64,000 bases of DNA from Pratylenchus scribneri (GCA_030063045.1 JAQSEB010000114.1:372001-436000); one strand, 5' to 3'. Positions 22,311 through 33,623 are shown, counted from the first letter of the stretch. Notes: generated by a model from the letters alone, not told the origin. A program made the numbers and translations.

Positions 22311-23050
22311 TCAACTAAATTCTCCTTAATTTTATGGTTACTCATTAACCGAATAATTTAGAATACTTTTTTTACTTTATAATTTAAATAAAATCTACTC
22401 ATAAATATTAAATAATAATAAATTGTGAAAATTGGAATTTTTGAATTTTCTGGTCATTTATAAATCAAATTATATTGTTAATAAACACACAGAAAGCACA
22501 TTCTCTCAGAAAGAATAGATGTTTTGCGTGTTCATTTAGACTTGTTTTTAATTAATAATTCAACTTCGGTAAATAAGGAAATAAAGGATAATAATTTTTA
22601 AAACTTGGCACGCAATAAATGTGAATTACGTAAATTATCAAAAAAAAAATAAATTAAATGTCACCAAATACCCTTCTCAAGAAAATGGAAAAAGAAGAAA
22701 ATTATAGGCTTGTTTGAAAAATAAATTAAAAAGGTCATTTCATTGTTGAATTAATACAAAATTCATAGGCCCACATAAGCAAAAAAATTGCCAATTTTAA
22801 TTTTAGGAATTAAAATAAAATTGTAAATTAATTATTTAAATTTTAATTTTATCACCATTAAATTGATAGTGATGAGAATTATCAATTCAAAATGTTGTAT
22901 ATCAATGATATTTTATCGAAAATAAATTTATGCAAAAGATATTAAAATAGTGAAATTTATTATAAAATGAAGAAATTGGGAGATAAAAAAAATTAGATTT
23001 TTTCCATTAATTAATCACTTTATTTTGAATGTAATTAAATGATTTTGTCG
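22311..23050. other. AT-rich region, nothing recognised
   Basis: About 740 bases with no exon, repeat or RNA gene that I can support. Confidence 0.4.
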
Positions 23051-23051
23051 G

Positions 23052-23367
23052 TGCATTTTCATTGGACCCAATTGAACTCCGACAAAAAAGTGATGTGCCG
23101 GAGGCCGTTGAATTCTACTGGGATGGAAGGGTGGTTGCTGACCGAATTGGGGTAAAACGGGGGAAAGGAAAATTCTGCACATTATTGGCTGCTGATTCAT
23201 TAAATTTCAATATTACCCTCAAATCCATTCATTTGAAAGAAATTCATCATTTAATTCGTATTAAACAATTTTCCCATTTGATTGGATTGGAAAAATTGGA
23301 ATTGAAAAGTCGAGTTTGCCTATCAAATACCCGGACCCTCATAACGGAGGAATCCAACAATAAGTGA
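23052..23367 (+). CDS. Unknown terminal exon, about 100 codons
   Basis: Open frame reading GAFSLDPIELRQKSDVPEA, then VEFYWDGRVVADRIGVKRG, KFCTLLAADSLNFNITLK, IHHLIRIKQFSHLIGLEKLE, ending EESNNK with TAA at 23365. Composition (charged/hydrophobic alternation, V/L/I codons) looks coding. No in-frame ATG at the 5' end, so it should be a 3' exon, but the expected acceptor reads TTTTGTCG instead of ...AG. The 5' 25 bases (AAATGATTTTGTCGGTGCAT region) match the unit of the 37-bp array at 30,966-31,259, where most copies read TTTTGTAG. Family not recognised. Confidence 0.45.
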
Positions 23368-23639
23368 GCAAATTTGTGGAAATTTTGGAAATATTTTAAA
23401 GTTCTGAAATATTTTGAAAATATCACGAAAATGAGTCAAATTCTTAGAATATTTTGCCGAACACCAATTATTTTATGATTCCTATTTAAACTCATTTGGA
23501 AATGGATTTGAAAATAAAATAAAAAATAATTTATCAAATGAGTGAAATTGTGAAAACATTTTCAAAATGATATCAAATTGCGATGATATATTGGGAATTG
23601 GAAAATTTCTCAGAATATCTCTTGTTGCAGATTACAAAA

Positions 23640-23900
23640 TGAGTTACATAATATTTTTGATTTTGAGATGAATTGTGAAAATGAGTTACAAAATATTCTG
23701 AAAATGAGATTCATTTTCAGAATTCATTTTCTGTCTCGTTTTCTTATTCAAAATAAAATGAATTAAAAAATTTATCCTGAAAATGAGTGATATTTTTACA
23801 ATTTGTTTTGAATTTATTTTGAAATAAATTATAAAATGACCCAAAAAATTAATCCTGAAAATAAGTAACATTTTTGAAATTTATTTTGTTTTTATTTTGT
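23640..23900. repeat. Diverged copies of the ATGAGAC-type repeat
   Basis: Phrases such as GAAAATGAG, CAGAATTCATTTT and GTCTCGTTTTCTTATTC recur here and, in other orientation, in the cleaner tandem array at 29,820-30,100. Too diverged to count units. Confidence 0.5.
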
Positions 23901-24026
23901 AATAAATTATAAAATAAGCTAAACGACTAATTCTGTAAATAATGGTAAATTTTCTAGCAAATTTGCAACAAAAGACTTCTTTTGAGAATATTTTGAGAAA
24001 AATATGAATATCGATTTTAAAATAAA

Positions 24027-24566
24027 GAGATCTGAGGGGTGATAAGATAAGTGTTTGCCAAATGGAAGTCAATTTTTGGCAGTATGCTTAAAAGCAGACT
24101 ACTCACTGGAAGCATTTAAATTATAAAAAGGCACCTAAATTCATTGAGCAAATTACTGGCTGTCCTTCTTATCTTAAGCATGTTGCTTTTCTACCTTTTT
24201 ATAAGCAATGTTTCAAAAATTTACTAAAAATCAATGAAGAGAGAAAGTATAAAATTTTTGCATAAATATCTATAGGAAACTTAATTCTAAATCCTAAAAA
24301 ATGTCTAAATTATTTAGACGCTCTAAATTTTTTTTTCCTTGGCTAAATAATTGATTGAAAATTGGCGGCAGTGGGGTAGGGCACTTCCATCATTTTTCAG
24401 TCTGCTCTCTCAATTGAACTTTCTTATCTTGAGCCGCTTCTTTTCAGCGAGCAAACTGCCATTCGGCAGCGAAATTAATTGCACGTCTTATCTTAAATTG
24501 AAAGCTGAATGCGCCGCCCAAGCAAACTGCTTTCAGACATCTTATCCTATCACCCGAGATAAAATA
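24027..24566. mobile_element. Putative TIR element, about 540 bp
   Basis: Left end CTGAGGGGTGATAAGATAAG (24,031-24,050) is mirrored by CTTATCCTATCACCCGAGAT (about 24,541-24,560). Interior also holds TTCTTATCTTGAGC and ACGTCTTATCTTAA. A 76-codon open frame (24351-24581) crosses the right end and is not considered a gene. Confidence 0.55.
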
Positions 24567-24599
24567 TTGAAAATAGCATGAAATATTAAAAAAAAACCA

Positions 24600-25724
24600 G
24601 GATGAGTTTGTTTAGAATAAATTGATCCTCTAGCTGAAAGATATCTTCCGCGCCATATTGCTCAGGACTAACATTTTCCGGCACAATTCTAACATCGAGA
24701 TCTTCCGGTGCTATTCGGCTTAGCATTGTTCCACCTGAATTTTTAAAAATTATAGTTAAATTGCATTTTTTGGGAGGGGGTTTTTTGCTGAGAGATTTGG
24801 GTTCTTTTGCCGAGAGATTGGGTTCTTTTGCCGAAAATCGGTTTTTTGATTATAACTTGTTAGTGCTTGATCCTAGAACCCTAAACCTTATACCTATTTT
24901 ATAGAGCTCATCACGAAGCGTCGATTGATATATAGTTTGTTGAAGTTTGATTCAAAACTAAAATAGTTAAACCGTTTAAACCATATTTTAGTTTGGTTTA
25001 TAACTCTTTTAGTTTTGAACCAAACTTCAACAAACTATATATCAATTGACGCGTCTTGATAAGCTCTATAAAATAGGTATAAGGTTTAGGGTTCTATAAT
25101 TAAGCACTAGCAAGTTATAATCAAAAAACCGATCTCTCGGCAAAAGAACTTTTCTCATTTTTTTGTAAATAATTAATTTAATAAAAATTAACCTCGGCCT
25201 CGGTGTCTGCAGTATCTGAAGAAAGATCGATGGTATGGTGGTGTCGGAGAGCTCGATGGTTACGTCGTTGACTTTTTGCTAAATCTTTTTTGTTTATCAA
25301 TTGTATTACAAAAAATAAACCTGTGCATTTTCATTGACATTACCGGAACCGGGTGTAATATTTAGATCTTCGCCACCATTTGGCGCAACTTTGACGGGGT
25401 CATCCTGAATTTTTTTAAAATTATTTTTTACATTTTTACAAATATTTACCTGCTAAATAAGTTCACCCAATTCACGGCCTTCAGTTGCAACTTATTCAAC
25501 ATTGTGATGGTCCTGAATTAGAATTAATTCTGGTTTTTACTTTATAAATTTATAAAAAATAAATAAACCTTTTTAATTTGAATACCATATTCTGCCACAC
25601 CAAGATCTTCAACGCCAATTGGTTCGCCGTTGTTGTGGTCTTCATGAATTTGTTTAAATTTAAATTTATTTATTTGTTCAAAAAACTTGTTAATTTGTTT
25701 CACAAAATTTTGATCATGTGCCAT
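24600..25724 (-). pseudogene. Cluster of short repeated acidic exons, minus strand
   Basis: At least five splice-bounded segments: about 25,650-25,569 (DHNNGEPIGVEDLGVAEYG), 25,514-25,451 (DHHNVE, then stop codons), 25,413-25,324 (DDPVKVAPNGGEDLNITPG, clean TTCAG and CAG|GT), 25,281-25,192 (KSQRRNHRALRHHHTIDL) and about 24,736-24,600 (RIAPEDLDVRIVPENVS). They share the pattern I-A/G-x-x-D-L-x-V and resemble units on the plus strand at 26.5-27.6 kb. An ATG at 25724 begins MAHDQNFVKQINKF. One unit has two in-frame stops, so the locus is at least partly decayed. A fold-back element sits in the 24.7-25.2 kb intron. Function unknown; not a family I recognise. Confidence 0.45.
24790..25155. mobile_element. 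Fold-back element FB3, nearly perfect 150-165 bp arms
   Basis: The left arm (about 24,810-24,975) and right arm (about 25,000-25,150) are inverted copies over nearly their whole length, including CCTAAACCTTATACCTATTT against AAATAGGTATAAGGTTTAGG and the shared family core ATCAATTGACGCGTCTTGAT (25,041-25,060). Centre is only about 25 bases. Would form a long hairpin in RNA. Confidence 0.9.
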
Positions 25725-26559
25725 GAGTTCCACAGCCGAATTGTCCCGGAATTTTGCAAAATATTTATTTCAATTTGGTCTCTAAATTATGCAAATTTTA
25801 AAAATATAATAAAACAGCTCAATTTAAATATTGTAATTACAATTTAGAAATTGATATCGCAATTAAAATTTTACAATTAATGCGGCCTAGGAAAAATCAA
25901 ATGCATACACATTGCATTGCAGTTATTATTTGAAAAAATCTCTAATATAAAAGAGCAGATATTTTTTGATAAAAGATATTTATTGGACATAGAATATAAT
26001 TTTCTCGCTTCCCAACTTTTTTATTTTTAGAGATCTTATAATAATAAATAATACACATTACTCAAAAATTTATTATCGATTATAATACATCAAGACAAGA
26101 ATGTGAATAAATTTATTTACTTGCAATAAGGTTTGCTTATTTTTTTAATTTATAAAATCCCTTTGCAAATTATGAATTTCCAAAATTGCGATGCCAAAGA
26201 ATGCATATTTGCTGACCAAAACGAGAGATTCATCATGAACAAACTTGAAGATTTGAGGTTTATATTCCCCTTATTTAGAGAAAAAAGATTCTTAATAAAA
26301 ACAATTAACTATTTCTAAAAATATTAATAGGTCCTTAATTTGTTGAGCATCAAGTTTATAAAAAGTAACTATATAATGAAGATTTTTAATAGTTTTTTGT
26401 TCTCAATAAACTAGTTTATAAATTATAGTAAAAGATAGTACATTTTTAGGAAATGTATGCGAAACGAAAAATTTGAAGTCATCTGGAATTTTACATTAAG
26501 ATCTCACATTATGCTAAGCTTCTCATGAAACAAGTTCAATCAATTAATGGTGCTGATTT

Positions 26560-28213
26560 TTTGAGGAGATATTTGATCAGATAAAAAAATCTATATTTTA
26601 AGAACATAAGGATGAGTCAATTAAGGAAAAGGCACCTAATTGCCAAAAGCTTGTGGAAGTAATTTCAAAGGTTAATATAAGTCAATTTAATAAATAAATA
26701 AATAATATTCAAACGGGCCATAGCAACAAGTTCATGATGCATGTTTAGCCTGATTCTGGCAAAGATCTTATTGAAATAACGACGTAGGTAATATTTAAAT
26801 AGAAATAAAAACTAAATTATAAATTTTCAGGACGAGTCGAATAATGATAATTTGCAACATAAAGGCAAGATCTGATGGAAATGATTGCAAAGGTTACTTT
26901 TTAAAAATCAATAAGCAAAATTAATTAAACAAAGTTAATTACAACCAAGGACCAAAGCAACGATGAATCAATTGCCGGCCCAGATCTTGACATGACTATG
27001 GCATTGAGTGGAACCATTTGCTCAGGTTTTCCCAGGTTATTGAACAAAATTAAAATTTAAATTTAACACATTCATGACCACAAACGATGAATCAATTGCG
27101 GCCCAGATGATGACGTGGCAATGGCATTGAGTGGAACCATTTGCACAAGTTTACCTATGTTAATATTTGTACAAAATTTAAATTTAAATATAACACATTC
27201 ATGACAACCAAAGCAACGATGAATCAATTGCCCGCCCAGATTTAGATGTGGCAATGGCTTTGAGTGGAATGCATAGGTTTACCTATTCTAAATCAAAATA
27301 ATTAAAAAATCAAACAGCCACAGCAACTACGGACAAAATGGCATCAAAAATAATGATTTGCATCAGAAATGGTATTCAAATTGAGCAGGTTAATTTTTCA
27401 GAATTTGTATTTTTTAACCAAATAAAATAAATTTAAAAAACATTGAACAATAGGGAATATGTGGGACCTAACCAAAAATTTGAAAAACCAATTTAATAGG
27501 TTTATTTTTGTTCAACTATTAAAATGTAGATTTTATCAAATTTAGGACGACTAAAATGATGATTCAACTGCCAGCGCAAATCTTAAGTTTTTCAATTAGA
27601 CTGAAAATTGCTATCAAATTCACCAGGTTTCTAGGAATTAAGCAAAATTCAAATGAAATTATTTAGAAAACCAACTCAACGCTGATCTACTGCAGCAATC
27701 AATAATTCTCAACGGACAATGTCAAAAAAAAACAACGAGGTTATTTACTAAAATAATTACTTTCACGTAAATCTAATAACCCTAATAAGATGATTTTGTT
27801 AGTTATCTAAATCGATTTGAAAATGACATTATAAATTAAATCAAATAATATTTCAGAAATGGCACAATGCGTTCATTATGGCGAGCCGATAATGGAATAT
27901 GAACACTGGGGGCACTACTAAATTAATGGTTTTAACGGTTTGTAATCCATTTTTAAATGAATTAAAATTGTCAATTCACAGAAAGTTTGAAATGAGATCT
28001 GGCCAATGACATGAAAGTGCGCAATCCAAAACGCCCCTATGAAAACTGCAAAAAACAAAAGATCTTGGCGTTCAGTACAAGGTAATATTCAAAAATTAAT
28101 CTACGACATAAATTATTTTATTAGGGATATGTGGCTGTTTAATTGCCAGAATGATCTATGCAAGTTGAATCAAAAGAATATGGAAAATGGTGACTCCAAA
28201 ATGCTGATTTCAT
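26560..28213 (+). CDS. Gene or pseudogene built from short repeated exons
   Basis: Successive acceptor-bounded units: 26,610 (DESIKEKAPNCQKLVEVISK), 26,750 (PDSGKDLIEITT), 26,830 (DESNNDNLQHKGKI), 26,950-27,025 (DQSNDESIAGPDLDMTMALSG), 27,070-27,150 (same, with a one-base shift), 27,205-27,270 (DNQSNDESIARPDLDVAMAL) and a weak unit at 27,545. The 3' end looks functional: about 28,010-28,080 (DMKVRNPKRPYENCKKQK) spliced to 28,126-28,213 (DMWLFNCQNDLCKLNQKN, stop TAA). Several units contain stops or shifts. No ATG or signal peptide can be assigned with confidence. Units of similar sequence lie inverted at 24.6-25.7 kb. Not a family I recognise. Confidence 0.45.
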
Positions 28214-29819
28214 AATATTGGTTGAGGTAAATGTACCTTCTCGTTAAAAATTTTTAAATTCTTAAATTAATTCATTTATATAACAAATTAAAAATTCAAT
28301 AATTTTTGCTAAAATTTTTATATATAGATAGGGTTTTTGATCTGATCACTTCGAGTTGGTACAATTCGATTGAGCTCTACCACTGAATCTATCTAGATTT
28401 GAAGAAAATTGTACCAAATTGAATCAGCGAATTTTATAAACTTAAGAAAATTAAAAGATTCTTAGTAGTCCGACGCTGGGCCGGGCCTGGAAAAACTCGG
28501 CTTTTTTGGTATTTTTTTATGGGCCCGGAACCCGGCATATTTTAGAACTCAACCGGACCGCCGGCCTGATAAATTTTTCCTAATTTTCCAAAAACTGGCT
28601 CTTTTTTGTTGGTCCAGGGTAGTTTTTTCTGAAAAAAATCAGAAACGGGCCCGGAAATTTTTAAAAACCGGACTCTAATTCTTAGTTCCTACTTTAGGTC
28701 GTTAACAAGAAAATTTATCACAATTGTATAATAGTCATATTTTTCGATGAGTTGGGGCAGTTCTATGATTTTTCATGGGGGTGAGACAAAATAAGCTGCC
28801 CTAATGGGGTGCCCAAAATTTTTTCAGAACAAAGTATAAACTAATCGAATGAGGTTTTTCAGTTTTCAAAAATTTTAAATTGCGACTTGCGAGCGTAGGG
28901 AAGAAGGGGAGCCTTTTTTGATCTTTTAGATTAAATATACTGAAGATTTAGATAAATTACAATTTTTCCGAATAAAATTTTTGATTTTCTAATGTAATTG
29001 CAAAGGAAAAAAACTTATTTTTCTCCCTACCACCATTGGCATCCGGGACACCTAGATTTTTCCTCTCTCATTAAACGCCATTGCAATGAGTTAAAAGCAC
29101 TAATCTTCTTAATAAGAAGCGGATTTTTAAATCAAAAATCGCAAGATTGTTACTTTTTTAGATTTTTTATTAAATTTAAATAATTAGATAATTTTTTCCA
29201 TTTTTTATAATGAAATTTTTCTCAAAAATTGCCAAAATAGGTAAAATTTATCAAAAAATTGTTTCAAAAAAGAAAGAATCAAAAATATTATTTATGGGTT
29301 TTACCATGATCTTGAAGTCGATATAAAAAAAATGGTTCAAAACATATAAAATTCGCTCTCTAATTATAAGTTTCTTATAAAAAATTGTGATGACTATTTT
29401 CAATTAAATAGATAGGACTGGGTCTAGGATTTGGAGTATTGAAATCTTAAAAAGTTAATTGTGCAGGTGTAAAGAAAATTAAATTCCTAATTTCGTGGTA
29501 ATAATATTCGCGACTTTTGAAAGGTAGTTGAACAACATAGCGTTACTCCCCCAAATTTAGATTGATTCAGTTTTTAGAGCTCTTTCGAATGGTGGTACCA
29601 AACTCGCCCAGATTAGCCCAAAAATCCCTAAACTTATAAAGTTAAATCAAGAAATCAAAAAAGACGAGAAGGTACAAAATATTTTCTAATCTTATTGTAA
29701 ACACAAGTTATATAATTAATTAAATCACTCATTACGAAATGAATAAAATTTGCAAGATCTATATTTTATCTTATTTTATAATCTATAAGGTCACGAGTCT
29801 AAAAAACTAATTTTAAGAA
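28214..29819. other. Mostly unique AT-rich region with a GGCCCGG-rich patch
   Basis: 28,470-28,680 has a patch with repeated GGGCCCGG and CCGGA words, far GC-richer than its surroundings and with partial inverted symmetry; probably a dispersed repeat. 28,730-28,920 and the rest show nothing supportable; the small frame at 28,998-29,183 is not convincing. Confidence 0.4.
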
Positions 29820-29839
29820 TGGATCTCATTTTCGGTATA

Positions 29840-30100
29840 TATTTTATGTCCTCATTTTCCAATGGATAAGAAAACGAGACAAAAAAATGAATTTTGAAAA
29901 TAAGTCTTATTCCCAGAATTCATTTTTTACCTCATTTTTTTATGGATAAGAAAATGAGACAAAAAATAAATTTTGAAAATAAGTCTTATTCCCAGAATTC
30001 ATTTTTTACCTCATTTTTTTATGGATAAGAAAATGAGACAAAAAATAAATTTTGAAAATTAGCGTTATTTTCAGGATTCATTTTTTAAACTCATATCCTA
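29840..30100. repeat. Tandem repeat, 79-80 bp unit, about 3 copies
   Basis: ATGGATAAGAAAATGAGAC begins units at about 29,862, 29,942 and 30,021. The two central units are nearly identical over 79 bases. Each unit has inverted halves (AAAATGAG / CTCATTTT). Confidence 0.9.
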
Positions 30101-30544
30101 GCAATTTTCACAAAATGAGGGAAAAAATAAGTGAGCAAATGAGTGAAAAATTTTCACGATATTTTCAATATTAGGTCACATTTTTATAATATTCCCAAAA
30201 TTGGCATTCGTCGAAATGGCGTCCTATAAAAAAAATGAGGATTCATTTTCAAAATATTCCCAGAATGAGAACCCTATTTTGTTAGTCCGGGTAGCCATAT
30301 CATTTCATTTCATCAAATTACGATCCCAAAAAATATCACAATCAAACATACAAATAATAATTTATTACAATGCCACCCCAGCCTAAGTATTCTCGATTCC
30401 CTCCATCCATATTTAATTAGGCCAAATTTCCTCCCTCATTTCCTATACGATTTTCCATAGCCGTACATTTTGTGCCAATTCTTTTTTTCCAACAAATTTT
30501 TCGAACATTTCCATTTTCTTTCAGATTTCCAAGCCTTCAACAAA

Positions 30545-30892
30545 ATGTCTGATTCAGAACGTGAACGGAAAGAACAACGTCTTCGTGAGGGCAACAGACA
30601 TTTGGAGGAAGAAAACAGAAGGTTAAGAGAAGAATTGCAACGTCTACATTTAGAGCTTGAAAGACGAATTGAAGAAGAAAATATGCGAAATGACCAAATC
30701 CATCGAGAAGCGCACAGGAATGCGCGGAATCGGCTGATGGGAACGCTGGCGAGAATATCATCGCCAAAGACAGGGTATGTATCGTGCTCGACAATTTCAG
30801 CGCGGACAGGATAATGGCCAAGATGGAAATTGAGGATGATGGAAAGAATGAGAAGGAAATAAAGAAAGAAGGAGGGAGGACAAATTTCAAAT
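30545..30892 (+). pseudogene. Coiled-coil protein gene with a probable frameshift
   Basis: From ATG 30545: MSDSERERKEQRLREGNRHL, EEENRRLREELQRLHLELER, RIEEENMRNDQIHREA, an almost perfect heptad coiled coil. The frame then runs to a stop after SPKTGYVSCSTISARTG, but a different frame from about 30,715 stays open for 60 codons with more protein-like content (SADGNAGENIIAKDRVCIV, LDNFSADRIMAKMEIEDDG, KEIKKEGGRTNFK, stop 30,890). A one-base shift near 30,700-30,720 would join them into about 115 residues. Either a disabled gene, a base error, or a tiny unrecognised intron. Frame 1 alone is also possible. Function unknown. Confidence 0.55.
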
Positions 30893-30965
30893 AATTTTAA
30901 TAAATCATTTAATTAACAATCTATAATTTTTAAAGATAAATTGATGATTTCGGAGCATTTAGAGC

Positions 30966-31259
30966 ATTTTCATTGGATTTGGTTAAATGATTTTGTAGGT
31001 GCATTTTCATTGGATTTGTTTAAATGAATTTGTAGGTGCATTTTCATTGGATTTGGTTAAATGATTTTGTAGGTGCATTTTCATTGGATTTGTTTAAATG
31101 ATTTTGTCGGTGCATTTTCATTGGATTTGGTTAAATGATTTTGTAGGTGCATTTTCATTGGATTTGGTTAAATGATTTTGTAGGTGCATTTTCATTGGAT
31201 TTGGTTAAATGATTTTGTAGGTGCATTTTCATTGGATTTGGTTAAATGATTTTGTAGGC
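30966..31259. repeat. Tandem array, 37-bp unit, about 8 copies
   Basis: Unit: TGGATTTGGTTAAATGATTT followed by TGTAGGTGCATTTTCAT. Copies are nearly identical; one reads TGTCGG, matching the single-copy sequence at 23,037-23,064. The array ends exactly where an OATP exon-13 remnant begins (31,258). Confidence 0.95.
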
Positions 31260-31612
31260 CATCACGGCCAACCCTAAATTTCGAAAAAAATAATTATTTG
31301 AATATTTTTATTTTTAAAATAATTATAATTTTGTGCACGATGATCAATTTCTATGTATATTTCCCTTTTAATGGTTTAATGTATATTTTATTTTATGATT
31401 TCAAAAATAAATTAAAAGTTTTTTTGCCTTCAAATTAATAAAAAATTTAAAATTATTTTAGAATTTTTTTTAACCCATTCAAATTAAACTAAATTTTTCG
31501 AATTTTAAATACAGTTTTAGATTATTAATTTTTTCGATTTTTACCTGTTCACGACCGAATGACAACCAAGCTGGGATTTCAATGCAAATAGTGAGATATT
31601 AATACAAAGTAT
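31258..31612 (-). pseudogene. OATP remnants: exon 13 edge and exon 12 end
   Basis: 31,258-31,281 matches the start of OATP exon 13 (RVGRDG, with its acceptor), and 31,553-31,612 matches the end of exon 12 (SLFALKSQLGCHSVVNR) followed by a GT donor, in that minus-strand order. Only these edges survive, next to homologous intron sequence. They mark the distal limit of the transporter array. Confidence 0.7.
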
Positions 31613-32560
31613 AAAAGGAAAATAATAAAAAGGATTTTACTTTAAACCAAATGTACATCATTTGTTATTATTGGCAAGAAAATATCTGAGTATTAATCTT
31701 CTTATTAATGCTGCTTTTAAAAATTATTTAATTTTTTAAATTTATTATTTTTTTGAAGTAATGAACGAACCATTTTAAATTAAGAATATCCAAATTTAGA
31801 AGAAAATTTATATATTTTATTTAAAATAATTTTTATGAGTTGCAAAATATTATTTATTAAATATATAACATTCTTTTATTTAAAAATTATTGAATTCATT
31901 AAAATTTTATGAATTAATTTAGTAGGAACTTTAATGGCCAGAAAAAATTTTCTTCACATAATTACTTTAGTAATTTGGCTTGTCTTATTGCATGAATTTT
32001 GATTTTATTTTTGTCGATGAAATGAATTTTTTAAAAAAAATTTGTTTTTATTGGAAGCAAAGTATCTGAAAATTAATCTTTCTATTAATGCTTTTTTTAA
32101 AAAAATGATTTACTTTTTTAAAATTTATTTTTTGGAGAATAGTCTTGATGTCTTTTAAATCAAGAATATCCTTATTTTAAATTGATAATTTATATATTTT
32201 AAATAAAATAAATTTTATGAGTTGCAAAAATTTTATTGAATATATAACATTTTATTTTATTTATCATTTTAAAATTTAAACAAAATTAAAAAGATTTGAA
32301 CACAAAAATTATTTATGAGTTTCACTTGATAATCATAAAAAATAAATAAAATAATTTTTAACCATTTTTAGTCGCGAAGCCTTTTTATGAGAACAAATTA
32401 AATTTTTTTCCAGATTTGGTGAAATTTAATTAAATAATTATTTTTTATTTTATTAAACATTATATAATTTTCTGAGGAGATTAGCCGATACCGGTAATTA
32501 ATTTAAATATAAGAAAATTTAATTAATTGTAAAAATTTTCATCCTAAATTTATTTAGAGG
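31613..32560. other. AT-rich spacer inside the OATP array
   Basis: No exons recognised. Two similar stretches (31,660-31,870 and 32,040-32,250, sharing AAGTATCTGA and GAGTTGCAAAATAT-like phrases) suggest an old internal duplication. Confidence 0.4.
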
Positions 32561-32763
32561 ATCATAAAAAAACAAAAAATTTTTGGCCACAATTTTTTCA
32601 GGTTGACGGAATTCCTTCCCATTCCCATTCCCGTCTTCAACTTCTTCTTGCAAATTCAAACCTTTGGCATGCACACAAACATAAATGTCGGGAACCAGGG
32701 AGAATAGCCGAATGCATACATAAAGCCAATGCATTCTCATTCGAAGTGTCCGCGGAGCATAGA
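32561..32763 (-). pseudogene. OATP exon 17 copy with replaced C-terminus
   Basis: Acceptor AG followed by IYAPRTLRMRMHWLYVCIRL, FSLVPDIYVCVHAKGLNLQE, then EVEDGNGNGKE. After that the sequence departs from the parent and runs into FRQPEKIVAK, i.e. foreign non-coding sequence seen also at 40,670 and 43,340. A recombination joint inside the exon rather than a stop is the disabling event. No other exons in phase are adjacent. Confidence 0.7.
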
Positions 32764-32999
32764 TCTAAATAAAATTAATTTAAAAAAAATATAAAAATTA
32801 AATTAGATTCTCATAAAATATTTCCTGTCGTTTTTAATAAATATTTTAACAATAAATCAGTTCTTAAAAAAAGAAGCAGAAGAGCCGTCAAAAAATTTGA
32901 ATTATTAATAAATTAAATTATTTATTTTAAATTAAATAAATAAAAAAATGTTAAAAATTAATATTAAAAAAATTTAAGTTTATAATAATTTTATAGGTC

Positions 33000-33118
33000 A
33001 TCAATTTGGAAAAATATCAGTTGGAATTTTCGGAATGCGATTGTCTTCCTGCCGATGCCGGAAATTATGTCAGCAAGGATTTATGCTTTGATGATTGCAA
33101 AAATTTTATGAAAATTTA
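33000..33118 (+). pseudogene. Inverted OATP exon 14 fragment
   Basis: On the plus strand, opposite to every other transporter exon: acceptor TTTATAG then VINLEKYQLEFSECDCLPAD, AGNYVSKDLCFDDCK, after which the parental WMK is replaced by NFMKI and a stop. Cys pattern of the extracellular domain is intact. It is an isolated, inverted segment between two minus-strand exon 17 copies. Confidence 0.75.
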
Positions 33119-33331
33119 AGTTAGAATTGCTTCCAATGTGATTGTCTACTGCCCCAAGGCTTTTGCCCTCTCATTTTCTGGTGCTTTTTCCTCTTCTTCC
33201 TTCTCTTCTTCTCGTAAATTCAGACCTTTGGCATGTACACAAACATAAATATCGGCAACCAGGGAGAATAGCCGAATGCACACATAAAGCCAATGCATTC
33301 GCATTCGAAGTGTCCATGGATCATAGATTTA
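33119..33331 (-). pseudogene. OATP exon 17 copy with lost acceptor and early stop
   Basis: Reads IYDPWTLRMRMHWLYVCIRL, FSLVADIYVCVHAKGLNL like the intact gene, but the acceptor AG before IYD is AA, and the GAA codon in GQETITLE is TAG. The acidic run is shortened. Clearly non-functional as a splice-joined exon. Confidence 0.75.
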
Positions 33332-33623
33332 AATAAAAATGTGATTATATTTGAAATTATTTTTTAAATTTTTTTATTACAATTAAAATTTTTAACATTT
33401 TAACTAGAAACTCATAAAATATTTTCTGTCAATTTTAATATTTTTAACAATAAATCAATTCTTAAAAAGTTCTGAGTGATGAGAGGCCATCAATAATTTT
33501 GAGTTATTAATAAATAAATTAGATAAATAAAAAATTTGTTAAGAATTAATTTTTAAAAAATTACAATTATTTTTATTATATGGTCAATAATTAATATTTG
33601 CAAAAAAATTAAAAAAAAATTAA

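Noticed and set aside
22050..22361. Three overlapping frames of 72-101 codons on both strands
   Set aside because: Arise from the GC-rich palindrome, which has few stop codons in any frame.
30537..30890. 117-codon minus-strand ORF
   Set aside because: Antisense shadow of the coiled-coil gene; hydrophobic content results from complement of Glu/Lys codons.
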